A stretch of 64,000 bases of DNA from Ichthyophis bannanicus (lineage: Eukaryota; Chordata; Amphibia; Gymnophiona; Ichthyophiidae). Made by a program: the position numbers and the translations under genes. Position 1 is the first letter of the stretch; every line of letters begins with the position of its first letter. Positions 54,440-64,000 of the stretch are shown piece by piece. A model generated the notes under the pieces. That model saw nothing but the letters and a program-made list of their open reading frames with translations. It ran no database searches and was not told the origin of the DNA. The stretch spans positions 230,332,109 to 230,396,108 of the forward strand of contig CM066033.1 of NCBI GenBank assembly GCA_033557465.1, given 5' to 3'.

Positions 54440-55658
54440 GCCTAAAATGTAAGGATGAAGGAACACAGAAGTTGCATTAAGAATGGTGGGAAAAAATCAT
54501 TTGCCAAAGATGTTATCCCCGTTACTGCTTCTATCTCTGTCCAGACAGAGATCCCAATGCCAGTTGAAGGACCAGTTCTATGTGCAGGATGCCTACATGC
54601 TGAAGCTCTCAGGAAACAGATGGAAGAGCTCAGAGAAGAGGTGGCAAGGCTAAGGAACATTCAAAACAGTGAGAATGATGAGATTATCTTATCTTATGTT
54701 CTTAGATGCTTCTTTAAACATCTAAGCTCTCCAGCAGAGGTGAGGATGAGAGACTACAGAAGGACCAAGGATGGACATGAGTCACCAGGGTCTGCAGAAT
54801 CACCAATCCAACTCCTCAAGCTCTTGAAATGAAAAACCATTATGCAGCCCTGGAAGTGGAGGAGGCGGAGGCATCCTGGGAAAGGGAAGAACCAGAGCTC
54901 GAACATCCCCAAAGTTGCTGAATCAGTGACCACTAGAAAGCGAAGGGTAGTGGTGGTTGGCGACTCTCTTCTGAGGGGTACTGAGGCATCCATCTGCTGA
55001 CCAGACTTGATGTCCAGAGAGGTATGCTATCTGCCAGGTGCCAAAATCCAAGATGCTATGGAGAGTTTGCTGAGATTCATCAAGCCTACTGACTATTACC
55101 GGATGTTGCTCATCCATGTCGGCACAAATGATACTGCCAGGTATCCCTCGGAGCATATCAAGAGTGACTTCATAGATCTGGGACAAAGGGTGAAGCAGAT
55201 GGGTCGCAGGTGGTGTTCTCTTCAATCCTCCCTGTTGAGGGTAAAGGCCAGGGCAGAGAAGCTTGCAGCCTGAAGATAAAGGCATGGTTGCGTGGATGGT
55301 GTCATCAAGAGTGTTTTGGTTTCCTGGACATGGGATGATGTTCCAAGGGCTGTGTAGCAGAGAAGGCATCCATCTGTCCAAGAAGGGTCGACATGTCTTC
55401 AAGTAGCAGACTGGCTAACCTATTTAAGAGGGCTTTAAACTAGATTCATTGGGGATGAGTGAACAAAGCCCCCAGGTAAGAAAAACATTAAATATGTCTA
55501 TAGAAATAGGTAAAAGGGACAACATCTGGAAAGCAGTATCTATAAATGCCAGTAGCATGGGAAATAAAATCCCAGATGTTGAAGCTTTAATGGGAGAGTT
55601 TGACTTGGATTTAGTGGCAGTTACAGAGACATGGCTCATGGACAACCATGACTGAGAT
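54440..55658 (+). mobile_element. CR1/L2-superfamily LINE, 5' part, cut by DIRS-A3
   Basis: Contains an esterase-type ORF1 relic and then the start of an AP-endonuclease ('AVSINASSMGNKIPDVEALM', 'FDLDLVAVTETWLMDNHD'), which breaks at the DIRS-A3 left end. It differs from CR1-1 throughout and is a separate lineage. The remainder would lie beyond DIRS-A3/A4, outside the window. The left boundary is uncertain (it could start near 54244). Confidence 0.75.
54455..55440 (+). pseudogene. LINE ORF1 relic (zinc/coiled coil and SGNH esterase)
   Basis: 54455-54832 starts MKEHRSCIKNGGKKS and contains 'CAGCLHAEAL' followed by the coiled-coil-like 'RKQMEELREEVARLRN'. After a frame change the esterase motifs appear: 'RRVVVVGDSLLRGTEAS' near 54945-54990, then a stop, 'MLLIHVGTNDTARYP' at 55105-55150, and 'GIHLSKKGRHVFSSRLANL' near 55365-55425. 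The GDS, GTND and H motifs all remain, but at least two frameshifts and one stop intervene. It ends at a stop near 55440. Confidence 0.75.
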
Positions 55659-55850
55659 AATGTAGTTACTCACCTGCAACAGGTGATCTCCGGGAACAGC
55701 AGGAATTAAGTCTTCACATATGGGTATCGTTGGTAACGATGGAGCCTGTGCGGGAACGCTACCCAGCGTCCAAAAGGAAAGCTTTTGGGAGCATCCCACA
55801 GCACATGCGAGCTGCCTTCCCGCCTCACTGCCTCTCTCACATCAGTTGAG
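55659..55850. repeat. DIRS-A3 left (3') inverted terminal repeat
   Basis: Homologous to the A1 left ITR; its outer 60 nt are complementary to the first half of its ICR. The right ITR is outside the window. Confidence 0.82.
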
Positions 55851-55926
55851 TTTAAAGCTGAGCCAAGGAGAGAGACAGAGAGAGAGATAGAGAGAGAGAC
55901 AACTCATAGGGAAGGTGGGTGGGTTG

Positions 55927-56022
55927 TGAAGACTTAATTCCTGCTGTTCCCGGAGATCACCTGTTACAGGTGAGTAACTACGCTATCTCCAGGAACAAGC
56001 AGGAATGTAGTCTTCACATATG
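55927..56022. repeat. DIRS-A3 internal complementary region
   Basis: Complement of the left terminus joined at 55984/55985 to 'atctccaggaacaagcagg', the complement of the expected right terminus. Confidence 0.86.
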
Positions 56023-56145
56023 GGGACTCTCCAGCTCAAAGATGCCAGAGGAATGACCCTAGCAAGCTGTGAACCCGTGTGAACAGGGTCATACTTCCTC
56101 CCATAGATCCCTGGCATCCTACCGGGATGGAGGGTAGGAGTTGCA

Positions 56146-57620
56146 TTAAGTCTGAAAGAGATGCTGTAGGACAGCCTGGCCAAATGAGGCATCCCGATGG
56201 GAGTCCTTGTCCAGACAGTAGTGGGCTGTGAAGGTATGTACTGAAGCCCAAGTAGCCGCTCTACAGATATCATCTATAGACACAGAGCGGAGATTAGCAA
56301 CCGAGGCTGCCATTGCTCTGACATTATGAGCTGTAACATGGCCCTCGAGGGAAATACCTTTACTATCATAAGTGAAGGATATGCAGTTTGCAATCCACTT
56401 AGATAGGGTTCGTTTGGAAACTGGAAGTCCCAAATGACTAGAATCAAAAGCAACAAAGAGCTGAGAAGACTTCCTATGTTGTTCAGTTCTTTGAAGGTAA
56501 AAGGCTAAGATATGAAGGTTCCTTTCTGCACTGGAGGCATGAGGCCTAGGGAAGAATACAGGAAGGTAAACCGACTGGTTTAAATGAAAAGACAAAACCA
56601 CCTTTGGCATAAAGTGTGGATGAGTCCCGAGGACTACTTTATCATGGTGGAACCTTGTATAAGGAGGGTCAGCCACTAAAGCTTGCAGTTCATTAATGTG
56701 TCTAGCAGAAGTTATTGCAATTAGGAACATGATCTTCCAGAAAGGACTTTTAAAGTTGTAGTGGCTAAAGGTTCAAAAGGCGGCTTCATAAGCTGCCCAA
56801 GAACCAGATTCAGGTCCTATGCCACCGGTGGCAGCTTTATTGGGGGCTTTGTCGATAGTAGACCTCTCATGAATCTTGACACAAATGAATGAGAAGAGAT
56901 TGGTTGTCCATCTTGGGGCTTGTGAAAAGCCGCAATAGCACTGAGATGGACTCGCACTGAATTTGTCTTAAGACCGGAATTTGAAAGGAGGAGATACTCC
57001 AGAAGCGACTCCATGGGCATGGAAAGGGGGTTAAGCCCCTTTTTTGAACACCATATAGAAAACCTTTTCCATTTGAAAGCGTAGGAACGCCTTGTGGAAG
57101 TTTTTCTCGAAGCTTGAAGGCTATCCTTCACTTGCTGAGAGAGGTGGATATCTAAAGGTTCTATGACTTCAGCAGCTAGGCCCAGAGGTGCAGGGACTGA
57201 GGATTGGGATGCAGAAGCTTCCCATTCTCCTGGGAAAGGAGATCTGGAGCATATTCCAACTCTTGAGGAGTTGCTTGAGAGAAATGCAGAAACAAAGAGT
57301 ACCACGATTGCCTTGGCCAACGTGGAGCTATGAGAATCATATAACCTCTGTCTCTCTGAAGCTTGAAAAGAGTTTTGGGAATTAGGGGAAAGGGTGGGAA
57401 GGCATAGAGGAAGTCCTGACCCCAATGGAGCTGGAAAGCATCGTTTGCTAAACAGTATTGAGCCAGAATTCTGGAACAGAACTGGGGAAGTTTGGCATTC
57501 TGTGGACTTGCAAAGAGGTCTATATCTGGTGTTCCCCAGGTTTGGAACACTCGAGCCAGTTGGTCTGACTGGAGAAACTACTCGTGTGGCAGCAGTATTC
57601 GACTGAGCTTGTCTGCCCAC
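56146..57620 (-). pseudogene. DIRS-A3 tyrosine recombinase, broken
   Basis: 56817-57620 holds the N-terminal and core-binding parts ('SYAFKWKRFSIWC', 'LKTNSVRVHLSAIAAF'). 56146-56730 holds the catalytic domain through 'HNVRAMAASVANL' and 'FTAHYCLDKD' to the natural C-terminus. A frameshift near 56735-56815 separates them. Box I reads 'ARHINEL' where A1 and A4 have 'ARRISEL', so the catalytic Arg is His. A 7-residue block ('TLDCKRA' in A4) is deleted near 56510. Confidence 0.88.
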
Positions 57621-59088
57621 AATTCTGAATGCCTGGAAGGTATACCGCTAGAAGGTGAATTTGGAGCTCTCTGGCGAGGGCCCATAGTCGCAAAGCTTCG
57701 TTGCATAGTGACAGAGAGCCCGATCCGCCTTGTTTATTTAAGTAAAACATGGCAGCCTGATTGTCGGTTTGGACCAGAACTGTCTTTTGACTGAGCTGGG
57801 CCTGAAATGCTATCATAGCATTGTAAATGGCTCTTAGCTCTAAGAGGTTTATTTGAAGAGAGGCCTCTTGTGAGGTCCAGAGACCCTGAGTGGAAAGATC
57901 GTGCAAGTGGGCTCCCCAACCCAGCTTGGACGCATCTGTTGTCAGGGTGATCTGGGGCAGTGGTTGCTGGAAGGGGGAACCTACCAGGAGGTTTGAGGGA
58001 CTGCCACCACTGTAGGGACAAAACAAGGCGCGTCAAATTCTTGATTTTGTCTGTTAAGCAACCTGTGGCTTGTGTCCACTGTGAAGAGAGGGTACACTGA
58101 GCCGCTCGCATGTGTGCTTGGGAAGCCAATTCTATTATTCATAGACAGCGCGGCTGTGGCAGGAATGCCTTTGATTGCTGCGTGTCTAAGCTACCCCCTA
58201 TGAACTCTAGGGATTGAGAAGGGGTGAGGTGAGACTTTGGGTGGTTGACTACCAGACCCAAATATTGGAGAATTCTCATGGCATGAGAAACAGCTCATTC
58301 TGTTTCTGGAGCTGTTGGCGCTTTGATGAGCCAGTCGTCTAAGTAGGGGAAGACGAATATCCCCAGAGTTCTCAGGAATGCTGCTACTACAGCCATGCAT
58401 TTTGTGAAGACTCTTGGGGCAGAGGCCAGCCCGAATGGAAGGACTCTGTATTGGAAGTGGTTTCCTTGAAAGAGAAATCGAAGGTACTTCCTGTGATTTA
58501 CATGGATGAGGATATGCGTGTACGCATCTCTTAGATCTAGAGAACATAACCAATCCTGATTCTGAAGGTATGGTAAAAGTGTTCCAAGGGAGATCATCTT
58601 GAACTTTTCTCAGAACAGAAATTTGTTCAATTCTCTAAGGTCCAGGATAGGTCTGTATCCCCCTGTCTTCTTTGGAATAAGAAAATAGGGGGAGTAGAAC
58701 CCCCTCCCCCGTTGGGATATGGGACCTCTTCTATTGCTCCCTGAGCAAGAAGTGAAGAGACCTCCCGACAGAGGATGTCGGTGACAGGGCCTTGAGAATT
58801 GAATTTTTTTATGATTGTAGGCGGGGGCATGCTGAGAAAGTGAAGTTTGTACCCCTGTTCTACAATGGACAGAGTCCAGTTTTTTGATGTTATTTGTTGC
58901 CATCTTTTGGCAAAATGGCATAATCTGCCCGGAATGGTCAAGGGTTCTGGACCCTTCAGAGGCAAAATGGTTAAGTTTTCTAGGTAGAATTCAAAGCCCC
59001 TGCGGAGGCTATACTTGCTGAGCCAGTTGAGCTCTTTGAGCTTGCGGCTTTCTTTGTTGTCTAGGTTGCAGCCCTTTCTGGGGAGCAT
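57176..59088 (-). pseudogene. DIRS-A3 pol, broken
   Basis: Segments: 58610-58921 RT start ('YSPYFLIPKKTGGYRPILDL'), 58295-58597 RT core ('SLDLRDAYTHILIHVNHR', 'VFTKCMAVVAAFL', catalytic 'FPYLDDWLIKAP'), 57520-58026 RNase H ('TTDASKLGWGAHL', 'ELRAI', 'QTDNQAAMFYLNKQGG'), 57176-57550 methyltransferase-like ('TPDIDLFASPQNAKLPQF', 'FLYAFPPFPLIPKTLF'). At least three frameshifts or stops separate the segments. Confidence 0.86.
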
Positions 59089-59194
59089 GAATTGGAGAGT
59101 GAATTGGATGGGAATAAGAGTGGTAAGATTTTTTCTTTTTGTTAAAGAAAAACTTCTTGCCTGTTTTTTTCTTTGATGGGTTTGCTGTAGACTT

Positions 59195-60531
59195 TTATAG
59201 TCTATTCAAGGTGGTATTGTCAGATTCAATCTGACTAGCCTTGGTCTGCCAATCCTTCCCAAATATGTTTTCACCTGTGCAAGGAATGTTTCCTAACTTC
59301 TTTTGTACCCACTCCTCTAAATCTGATGCTTCGAGCCAGGCAATGCGCCGCGCTCTGATAGCAATAGCAGAGGTTCTGCTAATAGATTCAAAGCAGTCAA
59401 AAGCTGCACGGTTCACAAATTTGGAGACATTTTGAGCGTGATTGAGCAGAGTGAGGTACTGACCCCATTTATCTTCAGGAAGAAGAGGGCTCATGCATTC
59501 CAGATCCGCTGTAACCTCCTCAAGAAACATTCGCATGTAAAGGGAATATGAGCTAATCCTAGCTGCTAGTATGGAGGATTGAAAGCATCGACGCCCAAAG
59601 GCATCGTGTGTTCTCGATTCACGGCCTGGCGGGTTGGAAGAATGCGTTTTAGCACTCTTTATTCTCCGCATGGCTGATTCCACTACCATGGAATGGTGTG
59701 GTAACTGAGTCTTCTGAAACCCTGGAGAAGATGGGACTCGGTATTGAGGCGTCGAGAATGCGGTGACATTGTTAAGGGAGTTTCCCACATTCTGTACATA
59801 AGATCTTGAAGGATCTGATGAATGGGCAGCATCACTGCCTCTTTGGGAGCCATAGGGTATTGCAGAATTCTTAGAGTTCTTCTGCCCTAGGTTCCTTCTC
59901 AGGAGTAACCGTGATTGAAAGCCCTTTAGCTACATCACGTATGAAATCCTGAAAAGACATGTCTTCTGGAGGAGACATTCTGCGCTCAGGAGAAGGAGAT
60001 GGATCCTTCAACAGAACTGCTCTTGTATCGGTAGAGTCATCGGAATCGGAAGACTCATCGGAGCTTTGCATCGATCGATGCTAGTACTGATGAATATCGG
60101 TACCATGGCGTTTCGGTTCCAACCCCTCAATGCCGGAGAAACTCTCGAGGCTCGGCATGGGAGGAAGCCATCCCACCTGAGTGGGTGCCACTGGAGCCAG
60201 TACTGGTGTTGGTACCGAGCTCATTTGAACCATCTGTAGCGGTCTTAGCGGTACCGAGGCAGCTAAGAGGGACACTAGACTGCATTCAATAGCAAGGATT
60301 CTCTTATCCATTGCGAATGCCGATGTCTGGTCGGTACCGGTGGAAACGGCTATGACCCCAGAACATGGCAACAGAGGTTCTGCAGAGGTGGAGGCCTCTG
60401 GAACATTCTGAGACCCCGTTTGTGCTTTGGAGACCGAAGACTCCCACTGGAGCAATTTTGCCAGTGTACTTTCCTTGAGGGTAGTGCCAGTGGCATCTCG
60501 ATGCTTTGCAGGAGATCTACCCTTCAAGGAC
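59195..60531 (-). pseudogene. DIRS-A3 gag relic, cut by DIRS-A4
   Basis: From 60531: 'LKGRSPAKHRDATGTTLKE', equivalent to residues some 60-80 after the gag start in A1, then a Ser/Pro-rich part (60081-60536), an acidic stretch 'SSDESSDSDDSTD' with 'SFQDFIRDVAKGLS' (59871-60071), and the conserved block 'KTQLPHHSMVVESAMRR...RCFQSSIL' with 'IPCTGENIFGKDWQTKA' (59195-59788). Frameshifts lie near 59790-59870 and 60075. The zinc-motif start is outside the window. Confidence 0.82.
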
Positions 60532-60712
60532 AGCACAGTTACTTACCTGTAACAGGTGATCTCTGGGAACAGCAGGAATTAGTCCTCACATTTGGGTACG
60601 TCAGAACCGACGGAGCCTGCGCGGGAAAGCTCCCCAGCTTCCCAGAAAGGAAGCTTTTGGGGCCTCCCACAGCGCATGCGCGCTGCCTTCCCGACCAACT
60701 CTCCTCAGTTCG
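60532..60712. repeat. DIRS-A4 left (3') inverted terminal repeat
   Basis: Homologous to the A1 and A2 left ITRs, including the 27-nt extension starting AGCACAGTTACTTACC. Confidence 0.86.
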
Positions 60713-60792
60713 AGTTTAAAGCTGAGACAATAGAGAGAGGAAAGGAAAGAGAGAGAGAGAGAGATACAACTCCTAGGGGAGGTGGGTGGGTT

Positions 60793-60890
60793 GTGAGGAC
60801 TAATTCCTGCTGTTCCCAGAGATCACCTGTTACAGGTAAGTAACTGTGCTATCTCTAGGAACAAGCAGGAATGAGTCCTCACATATGGGG
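60793..60890. repeat. DIRS-A4 internal complementary region
   Basis: Complement of the left end joined to 'atctctaggaacaagcagg' at 60850/60851. Confidence 0.88.
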
Positions 60891-60987
60891 ACTCCCTAGC
60901 TAAGATGCCGAGGAGATCCCCCTGCAAGAATTCCTCATGTCCCTATGGATCTCAGGCATCCATTTAGGGAAGGTGGGCAGGAGTTGT

Positions 60988-62403
60988 TTAAGAATGGAAC
61001 AGGTGTCTGAGGACAGCCTGACCAAACAAGGCATCCCGGCGGGAGTCCTTGTCCAAGCAGTAATGGGCTGTGAAGGTATGAACCGAGGCCCAAGTGGCTG
61101 CTCGACAGATCTGATCGATGGATACAGAATGAAGATGAGCCATAGAAGTGGCCATGGCTCTCACATTGTGAGCTGTGACATGGCCTTCCAGAGAAAGGTT
61201 CCTACTCTGGTAAGCAAAAGAAATACACTGAGCAATCCAATTGGACAGTGTTCTTTTTGAGACTGGAAGTCCTAAATGAGAAGGATCAAAAGCAACAAAA
61301 AGTTGAGTAGACTTTCTATGTTGCTGTGTCCTTTGTAAGTAAAAGGCAAGAGCTCTCTTACAATCCAGGGTATGAAGATTCCTCTCTGCACTTGATGCAT
61401 GAGGACCTGGAAAAAAGACAGGTAGATATACCTCTTGATTAAGATGAAAAGGTGAGACCACTTTAGGCATAAAGCGTGGATTTGTCCTAAGGACTACCTT
61501 ATCATGATGGAACCTTGTATAAGGTGGATTAGCCACTAAAGCCTGCAGTTCACTGATGCGGCGAGCATAAGTGATTGCAATAAGGAAAATGACTTTCCAG
61601 GAAAGAAATTTCAAGGAGGTAGTGGCTAAGGGTTCAAAGGGTGGCTTCATAAGCTGACCAAGAACCACATTTAAGTCCCATGCCACCGGAGGAGGTCGAA
61701 TGGGAGGTTTAGTTAAGGTTAGGCCTCTCATGAATCTCGCAATAAGAGGATGAGAGGAAACAGGTTGTCCATTGATAGGCTGAAGAGATGCTGCAATAGC
61801 ACTCAAATGGACCCTTACAGAATTGGTTTTAAGTCCTGCATTGGAAAGATGCAGGAGATATTCGAGTAAAGAATTCAAAGGTAGTGCTAGAGGGTTAAGA
61901 CCTTTGTCAGCACACCAAATTGAAAATCTTTTCCATTTAAAAGCATAAGAACGCCTGGTGGAAGGTCTCCTAGATGCATGGAGGACATCCTTCACCTGTT
62001 GAGAAAGATTGAAGTCTTGAAGGTCTAGGCCTTCAGTAACCAAGCTCTGAGGTGAAGGGACTTGGGGTTTGGGTGCCACAAAGTCCCCTCCTCTTGAGAC
62101 AGAAGGTCTGGAGCAGCTCCTAGATCCAGGGAGGGTGCCTGGGAGAGATGCAGAAGTAGAGGGTACCACACTTGGCGTGGCCAGCGTGGAGCTATGAGGA
62201 TCATAGACCCTTGATCCCTCTGAAGTTTGAATAGAGTCTTGGGAATCAAAGGAATGGGTGGAAAGGCATACAGGAAGGCCTGACCCCAATGAAGGAGGAA
62301 GGCATCCTTGGCCTGAGCTCCCTGACATGGAATCCTGGAACAGAACTGGGGAAGTTTGGCATTGCACGGACTTGCAAAGAGGTCTATGTCCGGGGTTCCC
62401 CAT
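60988..62403 (-). CDS. Tyrosine recombinase of DIRS-A4 (open, 471 codons)
   Basis: The most complete recombinase in the window. After a low-complexity N-terminal part come the core-binding segment ('SYAFKWKRFSIWC', 'LKTNSVRVHLSAIAASL') and the catalytic domain: box I 'YARRISELQ' with Arg282 of 'RISEL', 'TAHNVRAM' with His412 and Arg415, and the nucleophile region 'FTAHYCLDKD' with Tyr448, ending 'LRHLFHS'. All R-H-R-Y residues are present. The first 127 codons overlap the pol methyltransferase-like segment (62025-62588) in another frame, so the true start is uncertain. It should recombine the circular DIRS DNA into the genome. Confidence 0.92.
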   Translation of the reverse strand: MGNPGHRPLCKSVQCQTSPVLFQDSMSGSSGQGCLPPSLGSGLPVCLSTHSFDSQDSIQTSEGSRVYDPHSSTLATPSVVPSTSASLPGTLPGSRSCSRPSVSRGGDFVAPKPQVPSPQSLVTEGLDLQDFNLSQQVKDVLHASRRPSTRRSYAFKWKRFSIWCADKGLNPLALPLNSLLEYLLHLSNAGLKTNSVRVHLSAIAASLQPINGQPVSSHPLIARFMRGLTLTKPPIRPPPVAWDLNVVLGQLMKPPFEPLATTSLKFLSWKVIFLIAITYARRISELQALVANPPYTRFHHDKVVLRTNPRFMPKVVSPFHLNQEVYLPVFFPGPHASSAERNLHTLDCKRALAFYLQRTQQHRKSTQLFVAFDPSHLGLPVSKRTLSNWIAQCISFAYQSRNLSLEGHVTAHNVRAMATSMAHLHSVSIDQICRAATWASVHTFTAHYCLDKDSRRDALFGQAVLRHLFHS

Positions 62404-64000
62404 TTATGAAAGATTCTGAGTACCTGATCCATGTGCAGGGACCATTCGTGTGGAAGCAGAACTCGACTGAGTCTGTCTGCCCAAGAGTTTTGGATTCCTG
62501 GGAGGTACACTGCCAGGAGATGGATCTGATGCTCTCTGGCGAAGGCCCACAATTTTAGAGCTTCGTTGCAAAGTGACAGAGAGCCCATCCCTCCTTGTTT
62601 GTTTATGCAGAGATGAGGAGGGTATTAAAGACCTTGAGAGCAAGGAAAATTGCTCGCAGCTCCAAAAGGTTGATATGAAGGGTGGTCTCCTGTGGAGACC
62701 AAGTGCCCTGAGTGGAGAGGTCTTGGAGATGAGCTCCCCAACCTGTTTGGGAGGCATCTGTAGTGAGAGTTGCTTGGGGTAACAAAGGTTGGAAGGGGGC
62801 CCCCAACAACAGATTTCGAGTGGATATCCACCATTGGAGAGACCAAAAAAGACGTTTTGAGGTTGCTATTTGGTCTGAGAGAGCTCCTGATGCTTGGGTC
62901 CACTGGGTGGACAAAGTCCATTGAGCTGCTCTCATATGTAGGCGTGCATAAGGCACCACATGAACTGTGGATGCCATGTGGCCTAGCAGTTGTAGCATCT
63001 CCCTGGCAGTCAAGTGGCTTCTGGACTGAATTTGAGAGGCCAAGAGCACTAGACGGTGGCAACGGGCCTGAGGAAGATAGGCCCTTGCAGTGGTGGTATC
63101 TAGCCAGGCCCCTATGAATTCTAGGGACTGAGTAGGGGTGAGTTGAGACTTTGGCAGATTGATGACAAGTCCCAGATACTGCAATATGCGTCTGGTGTGG
63201 TCCAGGGAAGTCTGAGCCTCGGACTGAGATGGAGCTCGGATGAGCCAGTCGTCCAGGTATGGGAAGACAAAGATTCCCAGAGTGCGTAGAAATGCAGCTA
63301 CTATTGCCATGCATTTGGTAAATACCCTTGGAGCAGAGGCTAGACCGAAGGGAAGTACTCTGTATTGGAAATGTTTTCCCTGGAACAGAAACCGTAGGAA
63401 TTTTCTGTGGGATGGATGGATGAGTATATGTGTGTACGCATCCTTGAGATCTAAAGAACAAAGCCAGTCCTGACTCTGTAGGTATGGAAGGAGAGTGCCT
63501 AGAGAAAGCATCTTGAATTTCTCCTTGTATAGGAATTTGTTCAATTCTCTGAGATCCAGAATGGGTCTGTACCCCCCTGTTTTCTTGGGAATGAGAAAAT
63601 AAGGGGAGTAAAAACCTGACCCTTGTTGAGGAAGAGGAACCTCTTCTATTGCCTTTTGGGCGAGAAGAGTGGTCACCTCCTGGCCCAACAGGTACAGGAG
63701 AGAAGAGGGAGAATTGAATTGTCTCACCATGGAATGGGGAGGAAGGCTGGAGAAATGTAGTTTGTAGCCCTCTTTGTTGATAGAGAGGGTCCACGGTTCT
63801 GATGTGATTTGTTCCCATCTGGGAGCAAAATGAGTTAACCTTCCTGGAATGGTGAGAGGTTCTGGTTGTTGCAGAGCCAGAAAGGTTAAGTTCTCTAGAA
63901 TCAAGTCAAAAACCCTGAGGGGGTTGGGACTGCTGGATTGTAGCAGCCCCTGTAGACTTTGTTCTGGCCTGTCTAGTTTGTTGACGCTTAGGAGCAAAGC
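62025..64000 (-). pseudogene. pol of DIRS-A4 (RT, RNase H, MT-like) with a small deletion
   Basis: 62603-63997 is open: 'TIPGRLTHFAPRWEQI', 'YSPYFLIPKKTGGYRPILDL', 'SLDLKDAYTHILIHPSHR', 'VLPFGLASAPRVFTKC', catalytic 'FPYLDDWLIRAP', then RNase H 'TTDASQTGWGAHL' and 'ELRAIFLAL'. At about 62610 roughly 40 nt are missing relative to A1, removing the 'HTDNQ' aspartate block and shifting the frame; a stop follows at 62603. The rest of RNase H ('SWADRLSR') and the methyltransferase-like region ('TPDIDLFASP', 'FLYAFPPIPLIPKTLF') continue in another frame at 62025-62588. The start is beyond the window. Confidence 0.9.

Larger units (their letters stand above)
55659..60531 (-). mobile_element. DIRS-A3, 5'-interrupted and decayed
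   Basis: Left ITR 55659-55850, ICR 55927-56022 (junction 55984/55985), then on minus recombinase, pol and gag relics. Gag breaks at 60531, where DIRS-A4 begins; the rest of gag and the right ITR should lie beyond the far end of A4. It is intermediate: its proteins resemble A1 and A4, but its terminus reads GTAGTTACTCACC as in B1. Confidence 0.88.
60532..64000 (-). mobile_element. DIRS-A4, incomplete at window end
   Basis: Left ITR 60532-60712, ICR 60793-60890 (junction 60850/60851), an intact tyrosine recombinase, and pol running off the window. It is inserted in the gag of A3 in the same orientation. The terminal extension and ICR are nearly identical to those of A1 and A2. Confidence 0.9.

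Overview
This is a eukaryotic, almost certainly vertebrate, stretch made nearly entirely of transposable elements. I recognise no host exon, tRNA or rRNA gene. The mix is DIRS tyrosine-recombinase retrotransposons, long CR1 and L2 LINEs, RTE-like and RLE-type LINE relics, a Penelope-like relic, a Tc1-like transposon, tRNA-derived SINEs and hAT/Harbinger-like MITEs. It fits an amphibian genome best. From memory of similar repeat-derived proteins a caecilian is my first guess, but that cannot be tested here. Names such as A1 or CR1-1 are labels for this window only.

Layout. 1-1256: a CR1 3' tail inside an RTE-like relic. 2640-8998: an RLE-type LINE relic (minus strand) split by DIRS-A1 (2905-8583), which has inverted terminal repeats (ITRs), an internal complementary region (ICR), and broken gag, pol and recombinase genes. 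9576-15262: a palindromic MITE split by CR1-1 (9702-15210, plus), whose two ORFs are both open. 15359-16210: a probable TIR element. 18251-23058: CR1-2, long but broken, on the minus strand. 23059-25746: an old CR1-3 carrying a 128-bp Harbinger-like MITE. 26162-31982: a CR1 tail split by a Tc1-like element, itself split by a SINE and by an L2 with a 1027-codon ORF.

34551-42848: two DIRS elements of a second subfamily; B1 (35633-42395) sits in the N-terminal gag zinc motif of the deleted copy B2. 45250-50437: DIRS-A2, with both ITRs and the ICR and an open 662-codon gag, but no recognisable pol or recombinase. 51080-52110: a SINE and a Penelope-like relic. 52500-54240: an unassigned segment with a 377-codon ORF. 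54440-55658: the 5' part of an esterase-type LINE cut by DIRS-A3 (55659-60531), which is cut in gag by DIRS-A4 (60532 to beyond the window).

How the parts work together. All six DIRS copies have their coding strand on minus, in the order ITR, gag, pol (RT, RNase H, methyltransferase-like), tyrosine recombinase, ICR, ITR. The ICR joins the complements of the two termini, the arrangement from which a circular intermediate is thought to be made and inserted by the recombinase. No DIRS copy here looks fully competent. A4 has an open recombinase but a broken pol, and A2 has gag only, so A2 would need enzymes in trans. CR1-1 is the only copy whose complete set of ORFs is open.
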